Assembly: GCF_036898095.1 (NCBI RefSeq)
Contig: NC_090744.1
Span: 92,533,149-92,597,148 of the forward strand
Source: Palaemon carinicauda
Lineage: Eukaryota; Arthropoda; Malacostraca; Decapoda; Palaemonidae
Length of the DNA: 64,000 bases
Direction: 5' to 3'
The position numbers were made by a program, and so were the translations under genes. The notes beneath the pieces are model-generated. The model saw only the letters and a program-made list of their open reading frames with translations, had not been told where the DNA came from and did no database searches. Position 1 is the stretch's first letter; every line of letters begins with the position of its first letter. Shown piece after piece: positions 53,558-64,000 of this stretch.

Positions 53558-54157
53558 GAATGATTCGAGTGACGTCACCATCTGACATCTAATATGGCAT
53601 ACTCGTTGGCAATGGATACAGAGAACGCTCTGAAATATGTCAATAGTGTTTTCACACTATTGATGAGCATTCTACCAGTTATTAGACATTTTTTTTTGTA
53701 TTAAGAATTAATAAAAAAACCAATATACAATTACTCGCCAGCAAAGTGTCATACCTAAACTTAGGAAAATTTATAATCTTAAGAAAAGATTAAAACTAGG
53801 TTGTCATGTGTTAAAGCTGCGTCATGAAAAAATAGCCTCTGGCGTAAGCTAAGGATCTATGCAACCATAAAATCCAGGAGGTCTTGGTGCTAAATCTGCC
53901 AACACGGCTTAAACCTTTGCCCTTCAGTCTTACCACTATCATAAAGGGTTTTCATAAGCTTCCTATTGATTTCGTCACACTTGCATCATTGGGCGATTTC
54001 CAGTCCTTCAGAACTGGTTTTAAATTTCTTTCGCTGCGTCCCAGCCATTACAAATAATGACACATCTATCACCCTAGCATTCCTAAATTTATTTATACCT
54101 TGTACTCAATACTGAAGTCAAATCTAGTGTTACTTTCAGGTGATACTATATAGTTAA
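52780..54157. other. No gene seen; short (CT)n at 53524-53551
   Basis: 1.4 kb of AT-rich sequence without a convincing ORF or repeat family. Confidence 0.5.
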
Positions 54158-54460
54158 AAGATTTAAAGGCCGTGAATGCAGAGGCTAGGGGCTGTGACAT
54201 TGTCCTATCAAGCAGTACAATGCCCTAGAGACTGACCATATATACATATGATCAGCGGCCAAGCCCCCTCTCAACCAAGCTAGGATCAAGGAGTGCCAGA
54301 CAATGGCTGCTGGTGACTCAGCAGGTAGACCTTTAGGCCTCCCCCAAACCCCCCACCCTTAACTCACAAGGATTGTGAGGTTGCAACCACCAAAGGAACT
54401 AACGAGTTTGAGGAGCATTCGAACCAAAGTCTGGCGATCACCAACAGACCACCCAGACTT
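54158..54460 (-). mobile_element. tRNA-derived SINE copy
   Basis: On the minus strand: GTGATCGCCAGACTTTGGTT with a B-box-like GGTTCGAATG, AACTCGTTAGTTCCTTTGG, CTACCTGCTGAGTCACCAG, GCCATTGTCTGGCACTCCTT and TATATGGTCAGTCTCTAGGG, ending in CGGCCTTTAAAT. Same family and order as 28020-28166 plus 32652-32812. The A-box region is shortened. Confidence 0.82.
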
Positions 54461-54647
54461 CTTAATTTCATCCCTAGTACATTATGAGTTTCAAACGTTT
54501 TCTACACAATGATCATTAGGAGGACGTCTACCCATCTGACAAACAGTCCCATACCCGCTATTTAGTACGACACTCGGCACATAGGTACCAAGTTACTTCT
54601 ATTCCTTTTTACATACAAGATTTCCTAGATGTACGTAAGTCTCTCAC

Positions 54648-54680
<33 letters not shown>

Positions 54681-55454
54681 ACACTATGGATGCAACACAT
54701 TTTTGTATGTTTCAAAACGTGGCATCACAGTGTGTTCACTAGCGCGCAGGTGTTCTTTTGATGTGGTTTGTAGATGTGTGTTCTACACTGTTATTCGAAA
54801 ATGTATTTATTTTTACATTTAGAATTGCTTGGCTAGTTTTAATGGGCATTTGGATTGGGTTCTGTTGGTAATACTTACGTAACAACTTTTATTCATTATT
54901 TACTGTTTGTGTGTATTGTTTATTTATGGCTTTTATATTTTACTGCGTGGTTGTTAAACAAATTTTTGTAAATAGAAAAAAATATTGTCGTATATAACGT
55001 TTTTATGAATCCTGATACGACTTTAATAAAACAGCTGAAAATACTGTTTTACGAGGAAAAATCATGTTCGATATCTGAAATTGTCATAACCTAAGTTTAA
55101 TCTCAAGCTACTATAATAGCTTCTATAGTTAAATCAAATGTTCAAAAAGTACTAAATAGAAGTATAGTAAATTGGTAAAGAATGTGTGCATGAAGGATAC
55201 TATACATTGCATTTTCGAAAGGACTAATTATAATTTTTATTAATGTACGCCACCCGTCAAAAAAGATGCACACGTACACATCTTTATTCAAACGCTTCCC
55301 AGCCCCCCCCCCCTTCCTAACTACAACATGACAATTTCGGTAATATTTGGGAGATTGTGGTTTCCAAGTGTACTTCTCAGGTTACCCCCCTCTTACCCGA
55401 ATGACGGGGAGAGTTCGAGTAGTCTTATGTTTGACAATGCCGCTCAGCGTGGCA
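54461..55454. other. No gene seen; (AC)n at 54650-54680
   Basis: AT-rich sequence with a short AC microsatellite and a C run at 55303-55312. Confidence 0.5.
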
Positions 55455-55458
55455 GGAA

Positions 55459-55521
55459 ATATATAAATATATATATATATATATATACACACTATATATA
55501 TATGTATATATATATACACAC

Positions 55522-55579
<58 letters not shown>

Positions 55580-55601
55580 TTACGTTATATAGGGAATATT
55601 T

Positions 55602-55642
<41 letters not shown>
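55459..55642. repeat. (TA)n/(GA)n compound repeat with duplicated flank
   Basis: TA tracts to 55543, then two GA tracts (about 55543-55575 and 55605-55641). Each GA tract is followed by a near-identical ATGCCTTACGTTATATAGGG / ATGCCTTGCATTATATAGGG segment, an 85-bp tandem duplication. Confidence 0.9.
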
Positions 55643-55643
<1 letters not shown>

Positions 55644-56055
55644 TGCCTTGCATTATATAGGGAATATTTTTCAAACTTTAAAAGGCTTAATTGCTTTCAA
55701 GATCATTGTAATTTAAGTTTTTTTTTTTTTTTTTTTTTTTTAATCCCCACTATCAGTTCTGCTTTTCCAACAATAGTTGCATCTTGATTTACAATAACAA
55801 CAATTTGTAACTCGTTTCGTCATGGAACAGGTAGACAACGCCATCAAGAGGATTTTCAATGGAATTCCTGGAAACTCTGGAATGAGGAATTCTGGATACT
55901 TTAATTACATTTTGGTCTGGATGGTCTTGTGTTTTGACCAAGATCTGCAGAAAGGTTTTGACTGGATGCTTTCATGATTCAATACCGGATAAATTTAGTT
56001 TTATGTCAGATAATGTCATTAGAAAAAAAAAATCTTCAATCAGACCTCGGCCTTT
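55643..56055. other. No gene seen; T run
   Basis: Poly-T at about 55719-55741. Otherwise unassigned. Confidence 0.5.
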
Positions 56056-56056
56056 C

Positions 56057-56224
56057 AACTCAAAACAGTAAAATCAAGGAGGGTCGTAGTTATTAACAAC
56101 CCAAAACAGTAAAATCAAGGAGGGTCGTAGTTATTAACAACTCAAAACAGTAAAAATCAAGGAGGGTCGTAGTTATTAACAACTCAAAACAGTAAAATCA
56201 AGGAGGGTCGTAGTTATTAACAAT
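56057..56224. repeat. 42-bp minisatellite, four copies
   Basis: AACTCAAAACAGTAAAATCA followed by AGGAGGGTCGTAGTTATTAA, four near-perfect copies. Confidence 0.95.
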
Positions 56225-56312
56225 ACTTGCAGTTATGCCATTCATTGGAATTTTTGGCGTATTGAATCCTACTGAATCAATAAGCGCTTGTCTGTGCGTA
56301 TAATCAATAAGG

Positions 56313-56315
<3 letters not shown>

Positions 56316-56361
<46 letters not shown>
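56316..56361. repeat. (CT)n microsatellite
   Basis: About 46 bp of CT. Confidence 0.97.
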
Positions 56362-56362
<1 letters not shown>

Positions 56363-56543
56363 TCCTTAGTAATCATGGTGATAGTTTGACAGCAATCAAT
56401 CGATCTTCAATTAGCAAAGGAATTTCACTTTCTATGCCTTGACGTGCGTGACCTTGATTATTATGGCGTCTATTTACCTACGATTTAGGTCAATTCGTGG
56501 AGACAGACATATATACAGCCAGTCTAAAAATAAATTATTCCGA

Positions 56544-56726
<183 letters not shown>

Positions 56727-57122
56727 CTTTTCGTATTTCTTAGTTTCCATATATTTTCTTGTTGGACGTTTTTCTAGAATTTTATGCCTTAATGTTTTCT
56801 TTTGTTGATTTTCACTTTTTTTTTTTTTTCAAATAACCTCTTTTTTGCAAGGTCTGATAAAAATTTCTAAACGCCACCTAATAGATATTGTCACTTGTAA
56901 AGTTTTCAATATTGCCATTATAGCAAATGAAATATTTGCATAAAAAAATCCTTCTATTAACGAATCAAGGTTCAGCGTATGTGATCATGAGTTTGTGAAT
57001 AGATTAATAATTAATTTTTCTTCGGATGACTACGTACCATGTTTCATTTATTTATAGAATACTTCATCAGATTATTTATCAGTTATGTAACATGTTACTT
57101 TACGAGTGGAACGGAGTTTTAT

Positions 57123-57153
57123 CTATACATACATACATACATACATACATACA
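57123..57153. repeat. (CATA)n microsatellite
   Basis: About seven units. Confidence 0.95.
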
Positions 57154-58900
57154 TGCTGTGCATATATACATAATGTACCGGGAGATCTTTTATAGGTATT
57201 CCCCATGTGTAATCCTAAGGTTGATTAATGTGTCTCGTGTTTGATATATACCATCACAGTTACATAAGACGTCCTTCATCCTTCATCAACGTATTCTGTT
57301 GTTACTGTTTTATTTACCAAATATCAAAACTCTCTCTCAATTAATAAAATATAACTTGTCAAGTGATGGAACTATTTTTAACATTTTTCAGAACGATAAT
57401 TTATTTTTATATGTAGTCATGTGTTACATGTCTTGCTCTTTATTAAAGTGAACGTAACGTTGCCAGGAAAATTACGATTACTGCACAAACTAAAAATACC
57501 GAAATGTGTTGTGGGAAGGTTCTCCTAGATGATGTGGCAACTGAGAGGTCTGAACGAAGCCGCCACGCGGGGAAACGAACCCGGCAGTGTAGCCTGGGGG
57601 CGTTTGCTATGTGTCTACGTGTGCCAACAGTCGGCCAAACCGGCCTATTTTCCCCTCGTTTTCTTATATGTGCTTATTGTTATAACGTTATGAGTTTCCA
57701 CGAAGATAGAATAGTTATGTGAGACTGCCCAGAGACCGATAAAACTAGTTGTCATTTGTTTATAAAAGGAAGTAAATGACATTCTTCTGTGAACTTGCCT
57801 CGGCCTTGTTGTTTGAATATAAACATAACATCTCTCGTCTCATGATGATTCGTTTAGTCCTCACAATACAGTGTTGTTTCATTTACAATGTCGATGATTT
57901 TAAGCTAGTGTCATTTGCAATGAGTCTGTGAATACATCGCCCCATGAATTATCCAATAACAAACACATGTCGCAAGGAAGAAGACACAGGTGACGAAGTA
58001 GTTTCAGAACTTTAATTTGTCGTATCTCATTAAGTACCGCTTGGCAGTCTCGTTAGTTATCGTTTACCTTTTGGCATGAGTGCTTGTTGTTAACACCAAG
58101 TTGAAATCATTCTTATCACTAATAAACGAAGCAGTGGAGCTTTGTGGGGTTACTATTAGTTAAAGGCTTCTTACTGTTTAAAGGTGTAATCTAAATCCTT
58201 ATCAGAGATCATCTGAACAGTTTTAGAGTCTAAAATACTTTGGGAATCTTGTGATTTGCCATTGGACGCTGTTCAGAATTAGCATCCGGCAACAACAGTG
58301 TGATTACCTTTGCCGGTGTTTACCTTGCAACGTTGAAACGAACCTTCATTGCAACATAATGTGAAAATTTGTGATCGTAAACGTGAAATGTAAACATTTA
58401 TAGAAGTTGTATATATGCTGAAACCCAATTAATATCATACAACTAAGTTATACCACAGAGTACAGTATGGTTGCTGTCTTGTACACAATACTCTGCAATT
58501 CTATTTAATGTTGTGGAGCATGTGATAGAATATCAAGTGAAAGTGACGAAATTACTTTTCTAATGAAATTACTTTTCTAATGAAATTACTTTAAGAATCG
58601 TCGTATTACTGAATTCAGTGGTGACCAGGAAACTTAGAAAAAGCCAAAGTTTTGAAGAAGGAAAATTACCTCAGTGCTATTTTTGTTTTCATCATATCTG
58701 TATTGCCAGCTGATAGTGCACTTTTTAACATAAGTAATGGTCATGACAGCACCCTTTTTTTTTTGTTGAGATTTGCAGTTTTGTTTACAAGAGCTTGAAC
58801 TGTTTATGGAATTCACAACTTAAGTTAAGAAATTTGGTTTCTCTTTGGATTTTTAAGTATTTTGAAAGGTTGGCAATTGCTACACTTTAATACTGCTGAG
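57154..58900. other. 5' flank of the host gene
   Basis: No mobile element recognised, in contrast to everything to the left. A 72-codon ORF at 57504-57722 has no domain. A 19-bp unit (GAAATTACTTTTCTAAT core) is repeated near 58548-58592. Promoter, first exon and transcription start cannot be fixed from sequence alone. Confidence 0.45.
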
Positions 58901-60415
58901 ATGGAGTCAAGAAATGAAAATGTAAGTTATGCTTCCTCACATAAAACTGCTTGTGATGGGCAGTCACTGGAGAATTCAAGTTTACTGATGCAGCAGAATA
59001 CACTTCTGACAAATAAAATCCAGTTAATTGAAATGCAAAATTTAGACCAGCAGAGACGCCTTCAGTATCTGGAAAAGTTGATTTTGGATTTAACCGCTTC
59101 CAGGTCACCAATTAAGACTGAGCAGAAGTCATCATCGACTATCCAGCCACTGGAAGAACTTCCAGATTACGATGGAAAAGTTTATGTGAAGTGTAATGCA
59201 GCTAAAGAATTTCATGACATTGATCATAAGGCATGGAGTCATTCTCACGGAATGAAGAAAGCGTGCCCATCATTGGGTTTAACCGAGAAAAGTGGTGCAC
59301 ACGTAAAATTTCCCGCCAGCAATTATGGAAGGATGATTAAGAAACTCAATCTGAAGAAAAGTGGTATTTGCAGTGATATTGATATGAATCATAGTCAGTT
59401 TGTTAGAGGGTGTCAAGTATCCAGCAGGGAAGGTAATGAGGAACTCCGTCAGTCTGATGATGTTCTAAGTATTATGGAGGAATTTGATCAAACTGCCCGA
59501 GAGAATGGCGTTAGGTATGGGGTGACTCCTGAAGGAAGTGTTATCAGTACTGAAGATCTGAGTGACATTCAAGAGTATTTTCCAGACAACTCTAAGGGTA
59601 TGGCGAAGTGTGATTTTGGTGGCGATGATTATTCAAATTGTGATATAGACATTCTAGCAACTCCTGCTTCGGTGTTACTCACCCCATCATTTCAGTCTCC
59701 TGCTCCTACGCTTTCACAGTATCCAAGTGAGAGTGGACCCATGATTACTCCACAGCCTTGTCTTACCACTCCTGTCCTCCTTACATCAGAGGCTTTAAGA
59801 GCTGTGGAGAAGGCACAAGATCAACAGACTAATCCTCTGCCAAGATATAGTCTTTCTGAGAGGTTAACAATTCCTGAAACAGAAGAAAGGAAAAGACAGC
59901 TGCAATTTTTAGATTTTAAGAAGAGAAAAATTAGTCTATTTTCCAACCTCCTGAGTGGATTAAATCAGATTTCCAATTCATATATAGAAAATGACAGCCC
60001 TAGGGCAGATCAATCAACAAAAAATCGTCAAAGGGGTCAGAGAATTTTTAATCAGAATACTTCAGAACAGCAGCAGCCCTTCTGCAGTCCAGCTCACAGC
60101 AACATAAGTATCAATTCTTCCCGCATCAGAGAATGGTGTCAGTCTATGAGGCGTGGTTTTCTCTCTCCCATGCCCGAAAGCCTTGCCGGGAGCGAAATAC
60201 CTCAGTCTCCGTTTTGTAGTCCAAATAGTTATTCTTGTAGCTTTATTAGAGACTGGAATCGTTCAATTAAGTTGGGGTACTTATCTCCAATGTCAGAAAG
60301 TCACTCGAGCCTCTTGGAAGGTCAGCCGATCTCGAGGAATCAGGGCTGCAACAGCTTTTCCAGTCACAAAAATGCATATGAGGATCATGAGCAGTCTCTC
60401 GTCTGTTTATCTCAT
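58901..60415 (+). CDS. Host gene, exon with ATG: unrecognised serine-rich protein (partial gene)
   Basis: The ATG at 58901 has a good context (GAG-ATG-G). The open frame extends 13 codons upstream, but without an ATG. This exon gives 505 residues and ends in phase 0 at a GTAAGT donor (60416). Visible features: a predicted coiled coil at residues 28-64 (LLMQQNTLLTNKIQLIEMQN onward), a sumoylation-type IKTE at 71-74, a basic KKRK at 340-343 that could be a nuclear signal, and two copies of a motif, PFCSP...IREWCQSMRRGFLSPMPES (393-427) and PFCSP...IRDWNRSIKLGYLSPMSES (437-467). It is rich in SP/TP sites. I do not recognise the family. A nuclear phosphoprotein or scaffold is a guess. Exons 2-4 continue to the window edge. 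Confidence 0.82.
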
Positions 60416-62341
60416 GTAAGTTAATTTCCCATTGCAGCATGATTCATGGACAAATATTGATGTAGGAATAGCTTAACCATATTTATAGATAAATTTATAC
60501 ATGTTGAATGTTCTTTATCCCATAACCCCTTTTTTGCCATACATAACTTATAACAAGGCTTGACCACTTGTATTTACAGCTTGGTTTTCTCAATTCCTCA
60601 TGTATTGTTCTTAGATAATACTTGAAGCTTATTACTTAATAATAATAATAATTTTTTTTGTTTTTTTTTCCCTGGCCCTTTACACTATGAAGAGATGTAG
60701 GGTGGCTCAGCATCTTTCATTTATTGACAATTTTTTTTACTGGTGTACTGTATTAGATTTCGTGAATATGTTCCTGGAGCACTCACTGTTTTCTCAAAAG
60801 CTTAGTTGATTTGAAAATTAGGAGATTTTGTGGTTAATTTTTATTGTTTAATGCAGCCCATTCATCTATACTTCGTTCCAGTAAAACTAGTACCCCATTA
60901 ATTGGTGTTGATTGGTTTCCAAGCTAAGTGTATCATTGCCTTTTGAGGTTTGTGTTATGAAGATTCACTTGAAGGCATTTATTTATTTGTTTGCTTTCAT
61001 TTTTAGATATTTCTAGACATGATCTACAAGGGAAAATGCACAGGTTATTAGTATTGACTCGTCTTAGTGTAGTAGTTGGTTCCATGATTACTTTACTGTA
61101 TATCTATTTTTATCCCAAGATTGAGTTTAGGCATAGTGTAGTAGTTTCTGTCTGTTGTATATAATCTGCAAGGCATCATGGTCACTAGGTAAGTACAATG
61201 GTTGGCTTGCACTGCAGTTTATCTTGGTAGAGGTAAAGGTTTAAAGTAATTTACGCAGTATTGGTATTAAGTTTTTCGTACGATGACTGACCGACCGTGC
61301 TTATACTGTAAGTATTGTATATTGGTTTGTTTTAACATCTTCAAGATGAATGTTTTTTTTTTTTTCTTTTTATTCAAGAAATTGATTGATTGATTTAAGG
61401 TTTTCTGGCATCCTGATTAATTGAGGTGACGGTAACTATTTTCAGGTGTTCAGGTTATATGCTTTCACAACAAGTCAGAGCAATGTACAGTATACTTACC
61501 GAAAAAACGTTTTGTTTTTATATCAGACCAATGTAATTCGTAAATGAGCATACCTTTCAAGTTGTTTGTGCAGTATTTTTGTTGAAAATTTTCATAGCTA
61601 GGTTTGCTCTTGATAATTGCAGGTCAACATCACACAGCAGTCAGTTATGCAGTCATACCTAATAGTAGTACAGTGCATATATGTTCACTAAGTAAAATTT
61701 TCATAGTGTATTGTAAAGATGAGATACTTCTTATTTTCACCGAGTCAGACGAAAGCAAAATGTATTTTGATTTTTATTTTGCTTATGCGTTGAAATTTTG
61801 TTTGTAATGGTTTATTTTTATTTTTACAGTAGTGCAAATATCTCCCCCCCTTTTTTTTACACTGATCCTTTAAGAATAACTCCTTCTTGGCCTAGATTTA
61901 CGATTGTTGATCTCCAATTAAAGCATTGGTTCTGGTTGATACGTACCGTTTAAATGTTTTGTTTTCATCATGATATTAGTATGTATCGGAATATTGAAAA
62001 TATGTATGTACAGTACAGTATTGAGAAAATTAAATTCTGGTGGTTGAAATTTTTTCATAAAGCAATCTCGTGTTGTGTACAGTTGACCTTTATTGCTGAT
62101 GTTTGATAAAATAATAACTAAGTGGATTCCATCATACAATGCTTTCTTGTTAAATTGCTGCTAAAGTAAACAGATTCAGTTGTATGCCTTAATTCTACTG
62201 AACGCTGTTCAGTTTCTCGGCGTTTAGTGTCAATTGACAAGTGTTCCACAAATGAGAATTAAGAATTAAGCTATTTAAGTTAAACATATTTTGAATTTGT
62301 TTTAATTTGAATTTCTAACCTTTCTAAAATCCTCCTTTCAG
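60416..62341 (+). other. Intron 1 of the host gene
   Basis: 1926 nt from GTAAGT to a CCTCCTTTCAG acceptor. AT-rich, no mobile element recognised, T and C runs near 61840. Confidence 0.75.
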
Positions 62342-62404
62342 GATTCAGATGAGGAATTAACTGGTTTCATGCTCAATGAATTGGAGAATGCTGATGAATG
62401 CGAG
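62342..62404 (+). CDS. Host gene exon 2 (63 nt)
   Basis: 21 residues, DSDEELTGFMLNELENADEC plus E, phase 0 at both ends, between a CAG acceptor and a GTATAA donor. Acidic and probably helical. In frame with the exons on both sides. Confidence 0.72.
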
Positions 62405-62776
62405 GTATAATTGCCGCACAGATTAGGCGGGTGGTGTTTTTGCAACTTATTTTTCATTACATTTCTTCTAAGTGCGTTTTAAAATACCGATAAAGGTCAG
62501 GTCATGCTTGTTTGATATTTGTGTATTTTTTTTTTTTTTTTTTGAATTAGGAAATATAAACTAAATTTTTTTTGAATTGTTAAAGTGCTGTGTTTTGTCT
62601 TAAATGATAGTATGTAAATGCATACCAAGTAGATGAACTTATAACATTTGATAGTATTAATGCATTCTGTATTCCACACAGGTAGTAAAGGGTGAGGCTC
62701 CTTTGCTCGTTCAATGTGCTGTTGATGCAGATCCTCAACTTTATTTTTTCTAATTTTGATTTTCCACATTTTTAAG

Positions 62777-62950
62777 GCATCTGAAGAGGAAGACTTGGTG
62801 GTTGACGAGGAAGTTTCGCTCTCTATGGGTGAAGAAAGTGCGCCATGTAACAGTACCCCAAATACTCGCCAGCGTTCCGAATCTATTTGCTCCGTAACTG
62901 GTCCATGTGTACCGCCTGACCTTCTCCTCGACACTGGCATGCACAATGTG
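62777..62950 (+). CDS. Host gene exon 3 (174 nt)
   Basis: 58 residues starting ASEEEDLVVDEEVSLSMGEE, phase 0 at both ends, after a TTTTTAAG acceptor and before a GTAAGT donor. Ser/Glu rich, with S/TP sites (CNSTPNTRQRS). Confidence 0.75.
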
Positions 62951-63675
62951 GTAAGTTTTATTATCTCTAAACTTACCTGTATTTTATGTTTTGTATTTTA
63001 AAGGTATTTCAGCTTTTACTGTTACAGACTTTTGTAAACCATTACTTTCAACAAGTTGCAGTCTTTAGCTTCATATTTTTTTCCCATATTAGTGGGGGCA
63101 TTCCAGACTTTGATATTAGTGCTGTAAAGTGGTAGTAGTTCTCATTGTTTAATTGAAATAACAATCAGGCTGAAAATTGGCTTTTGGAAGAATACGTGAA
63201 AGATCACTTGAATATGTAGTACATACAAAAATCAAAAGGATTTGTTAATCAGCGTGATAAGAAAAAAAGAACCGGGAAAGGCTGGAAAGGTAAAAGAAGC
63301 AAAAAAAAAGAAAAAAAAAAAAGAAACTTTGGATAAGTTGGAAATTGATCGTAAAAATATGATGCATGGAAATCTCATGCTTGTAAAAAATAAAGAAAGC
63401 AAGAACTGATGATATTCTAACTATTCTTATGTGATACTTTCTTATAAAGATAGAAGTATTGCACATTACTTAACTACATTGACTTGTTTATGTATTAAAG
63501 GATTATCAGTGTTTATTCATTTTAGGTAAAAATTTGGTTAGGGGCTGCTGATTTTCTTTAGTTTAGATTGCTCCTAAGGGGTCAGTATGTAGAAAAACTT
63601 AGTTAATATGTTTAGAGCATTCTTATTGGACTTTGACAACAAAACTTAGGCTGATCTATTTTTACATATTTCCAG

Positions 63676-63970
63676 ACCATGGACATAGTCAACTCTGACG
63701 TTGAGGAGGAAATTGCTGGACTCTTGGATGGAGATCTGCCATTGGAGGACTCTCTGATAATTCCAGATGATGGTATTATCTCTGCTCCCCAAGTTAAAGT
63801 GGGATATGAAGAATTAGATATCAAGGTTGACGAAGAGGGTGATGATGATCTTGTGTTATGTGAAGACGACATTGTGAACATGAAAGATGCAGATGAAAAT
63901 GAAGAATTGAACATATTGGATGAAGACTTTATTGAAGTAAATGCTGAATCTCCATTGGAGACCAAAGTGG
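63676..63970 (+). CDS. Host gene exon 4 (runs to a donor near the window edge)
   Basis: 98 codons plus one base after a TTTCCAG acceptor, very acidic (DVEEEIAGLLDGDLPLED, VDEEGDDDLVLCEDDIV). Donor GTAGGT at 63971, or GTATAT at 63975. Further exons lie beyond the window. An acidic region of this kind occurs in nuclear and chromatin proteins, but it does not identify the gene. Confidence 0.72.
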
Positions 63971-64000
63971 GTAGGTATATGTGGATTTTCAAGTTTGATT

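Noticed and set aside
57504..57722. 72-codon ORF upstream of the host gene
   Set aside because: Short, no domain, and no splice or start context linking it to the gene.

Overview
This is a 64-kb eukaryotic window, most likely from a decapod crustacean. That is an inference from very long (CT)n, (TA)n and (CA)n tracts, tRNA-derived SINEs, many DIRS-like tyrosine-recombinase (YR) retroelements, RTE-type LINEs and Tigger/pogo transposons. Introns with GT-AG ends and the absence of compact ORF clusters exclude a prokaryote. Nearly everything to the left of about 57 kb is mobile DNA or simple repeat. One host gene, running off the right edge, starts near 58.9 kb.

Positions 1-23.5 kb hold a stack of DIRS-family retroelements on the minus strand. 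The youngest copy (A, 4198-12955) looks complete. It has inverted terminal repeats whose 333-bp core appears identical, an internal complementary region (ICR) that is the reverse complement of the joined ends, a gag-like ORF, an RT/RNase H/methyltransferase-like ORF and an overlapping YR ORF. Copy A sits inside the leader of an older copy C (1540-4197 plus 12956-13555). C is itself cut in its gag by a non-LTR retrotransposon at the left edge, whose ORF carries a 2A-like peptide before an endonuclease domain. Copy B (14949-23246) is an older, mutated relative that has split a Tigger remnant in two (14191-14948 and 23247-23516). All three copies share a predicted small intron just upstream of gag.

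Positions 23.5-34.5 kb are best read as one decayed YR retroelement of a second family (D1, minus strand: RT, RNase H and methyltransferase-like region at 34.4-32.8 kb, YR at 28.0-24.3 kb). It has been interrupted by successive insertions: a SINE entered D1, a terminal-inverted-repeat transposon with an 8-bp target duplication entered the SINE, and an intact Tigger transposon (29085-32200, 507-residue transposase) entered that. The D1 recombinase ORF also carries eight tandem copies of its own 356-bp segment, giving a satellite-like array (about 24933-27782).

Positions 34.7-46.6 kb contain two RTE-type LINE copies in opposite orientation (34.8-36.4 kb minus, 43.6-46.6 kb plus), a Tigger transposase remnant, a short inverted-repeat element, and a second fragment of the D family (D2, 40.3-42.2 kb), in which a different part of the ORF is triplicated. 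Positions 42-57 kb are dominated by microsatellites, several LINE 3' ends, one SINE and a 500-N assembly gap.

From 58.9 kb a host gene with at least four exons, all joined in phase 0, encodes an unrecognised serine-rich, C-terminally acidic protein with a short coiled coil and two copies of a W/LSPM motif.
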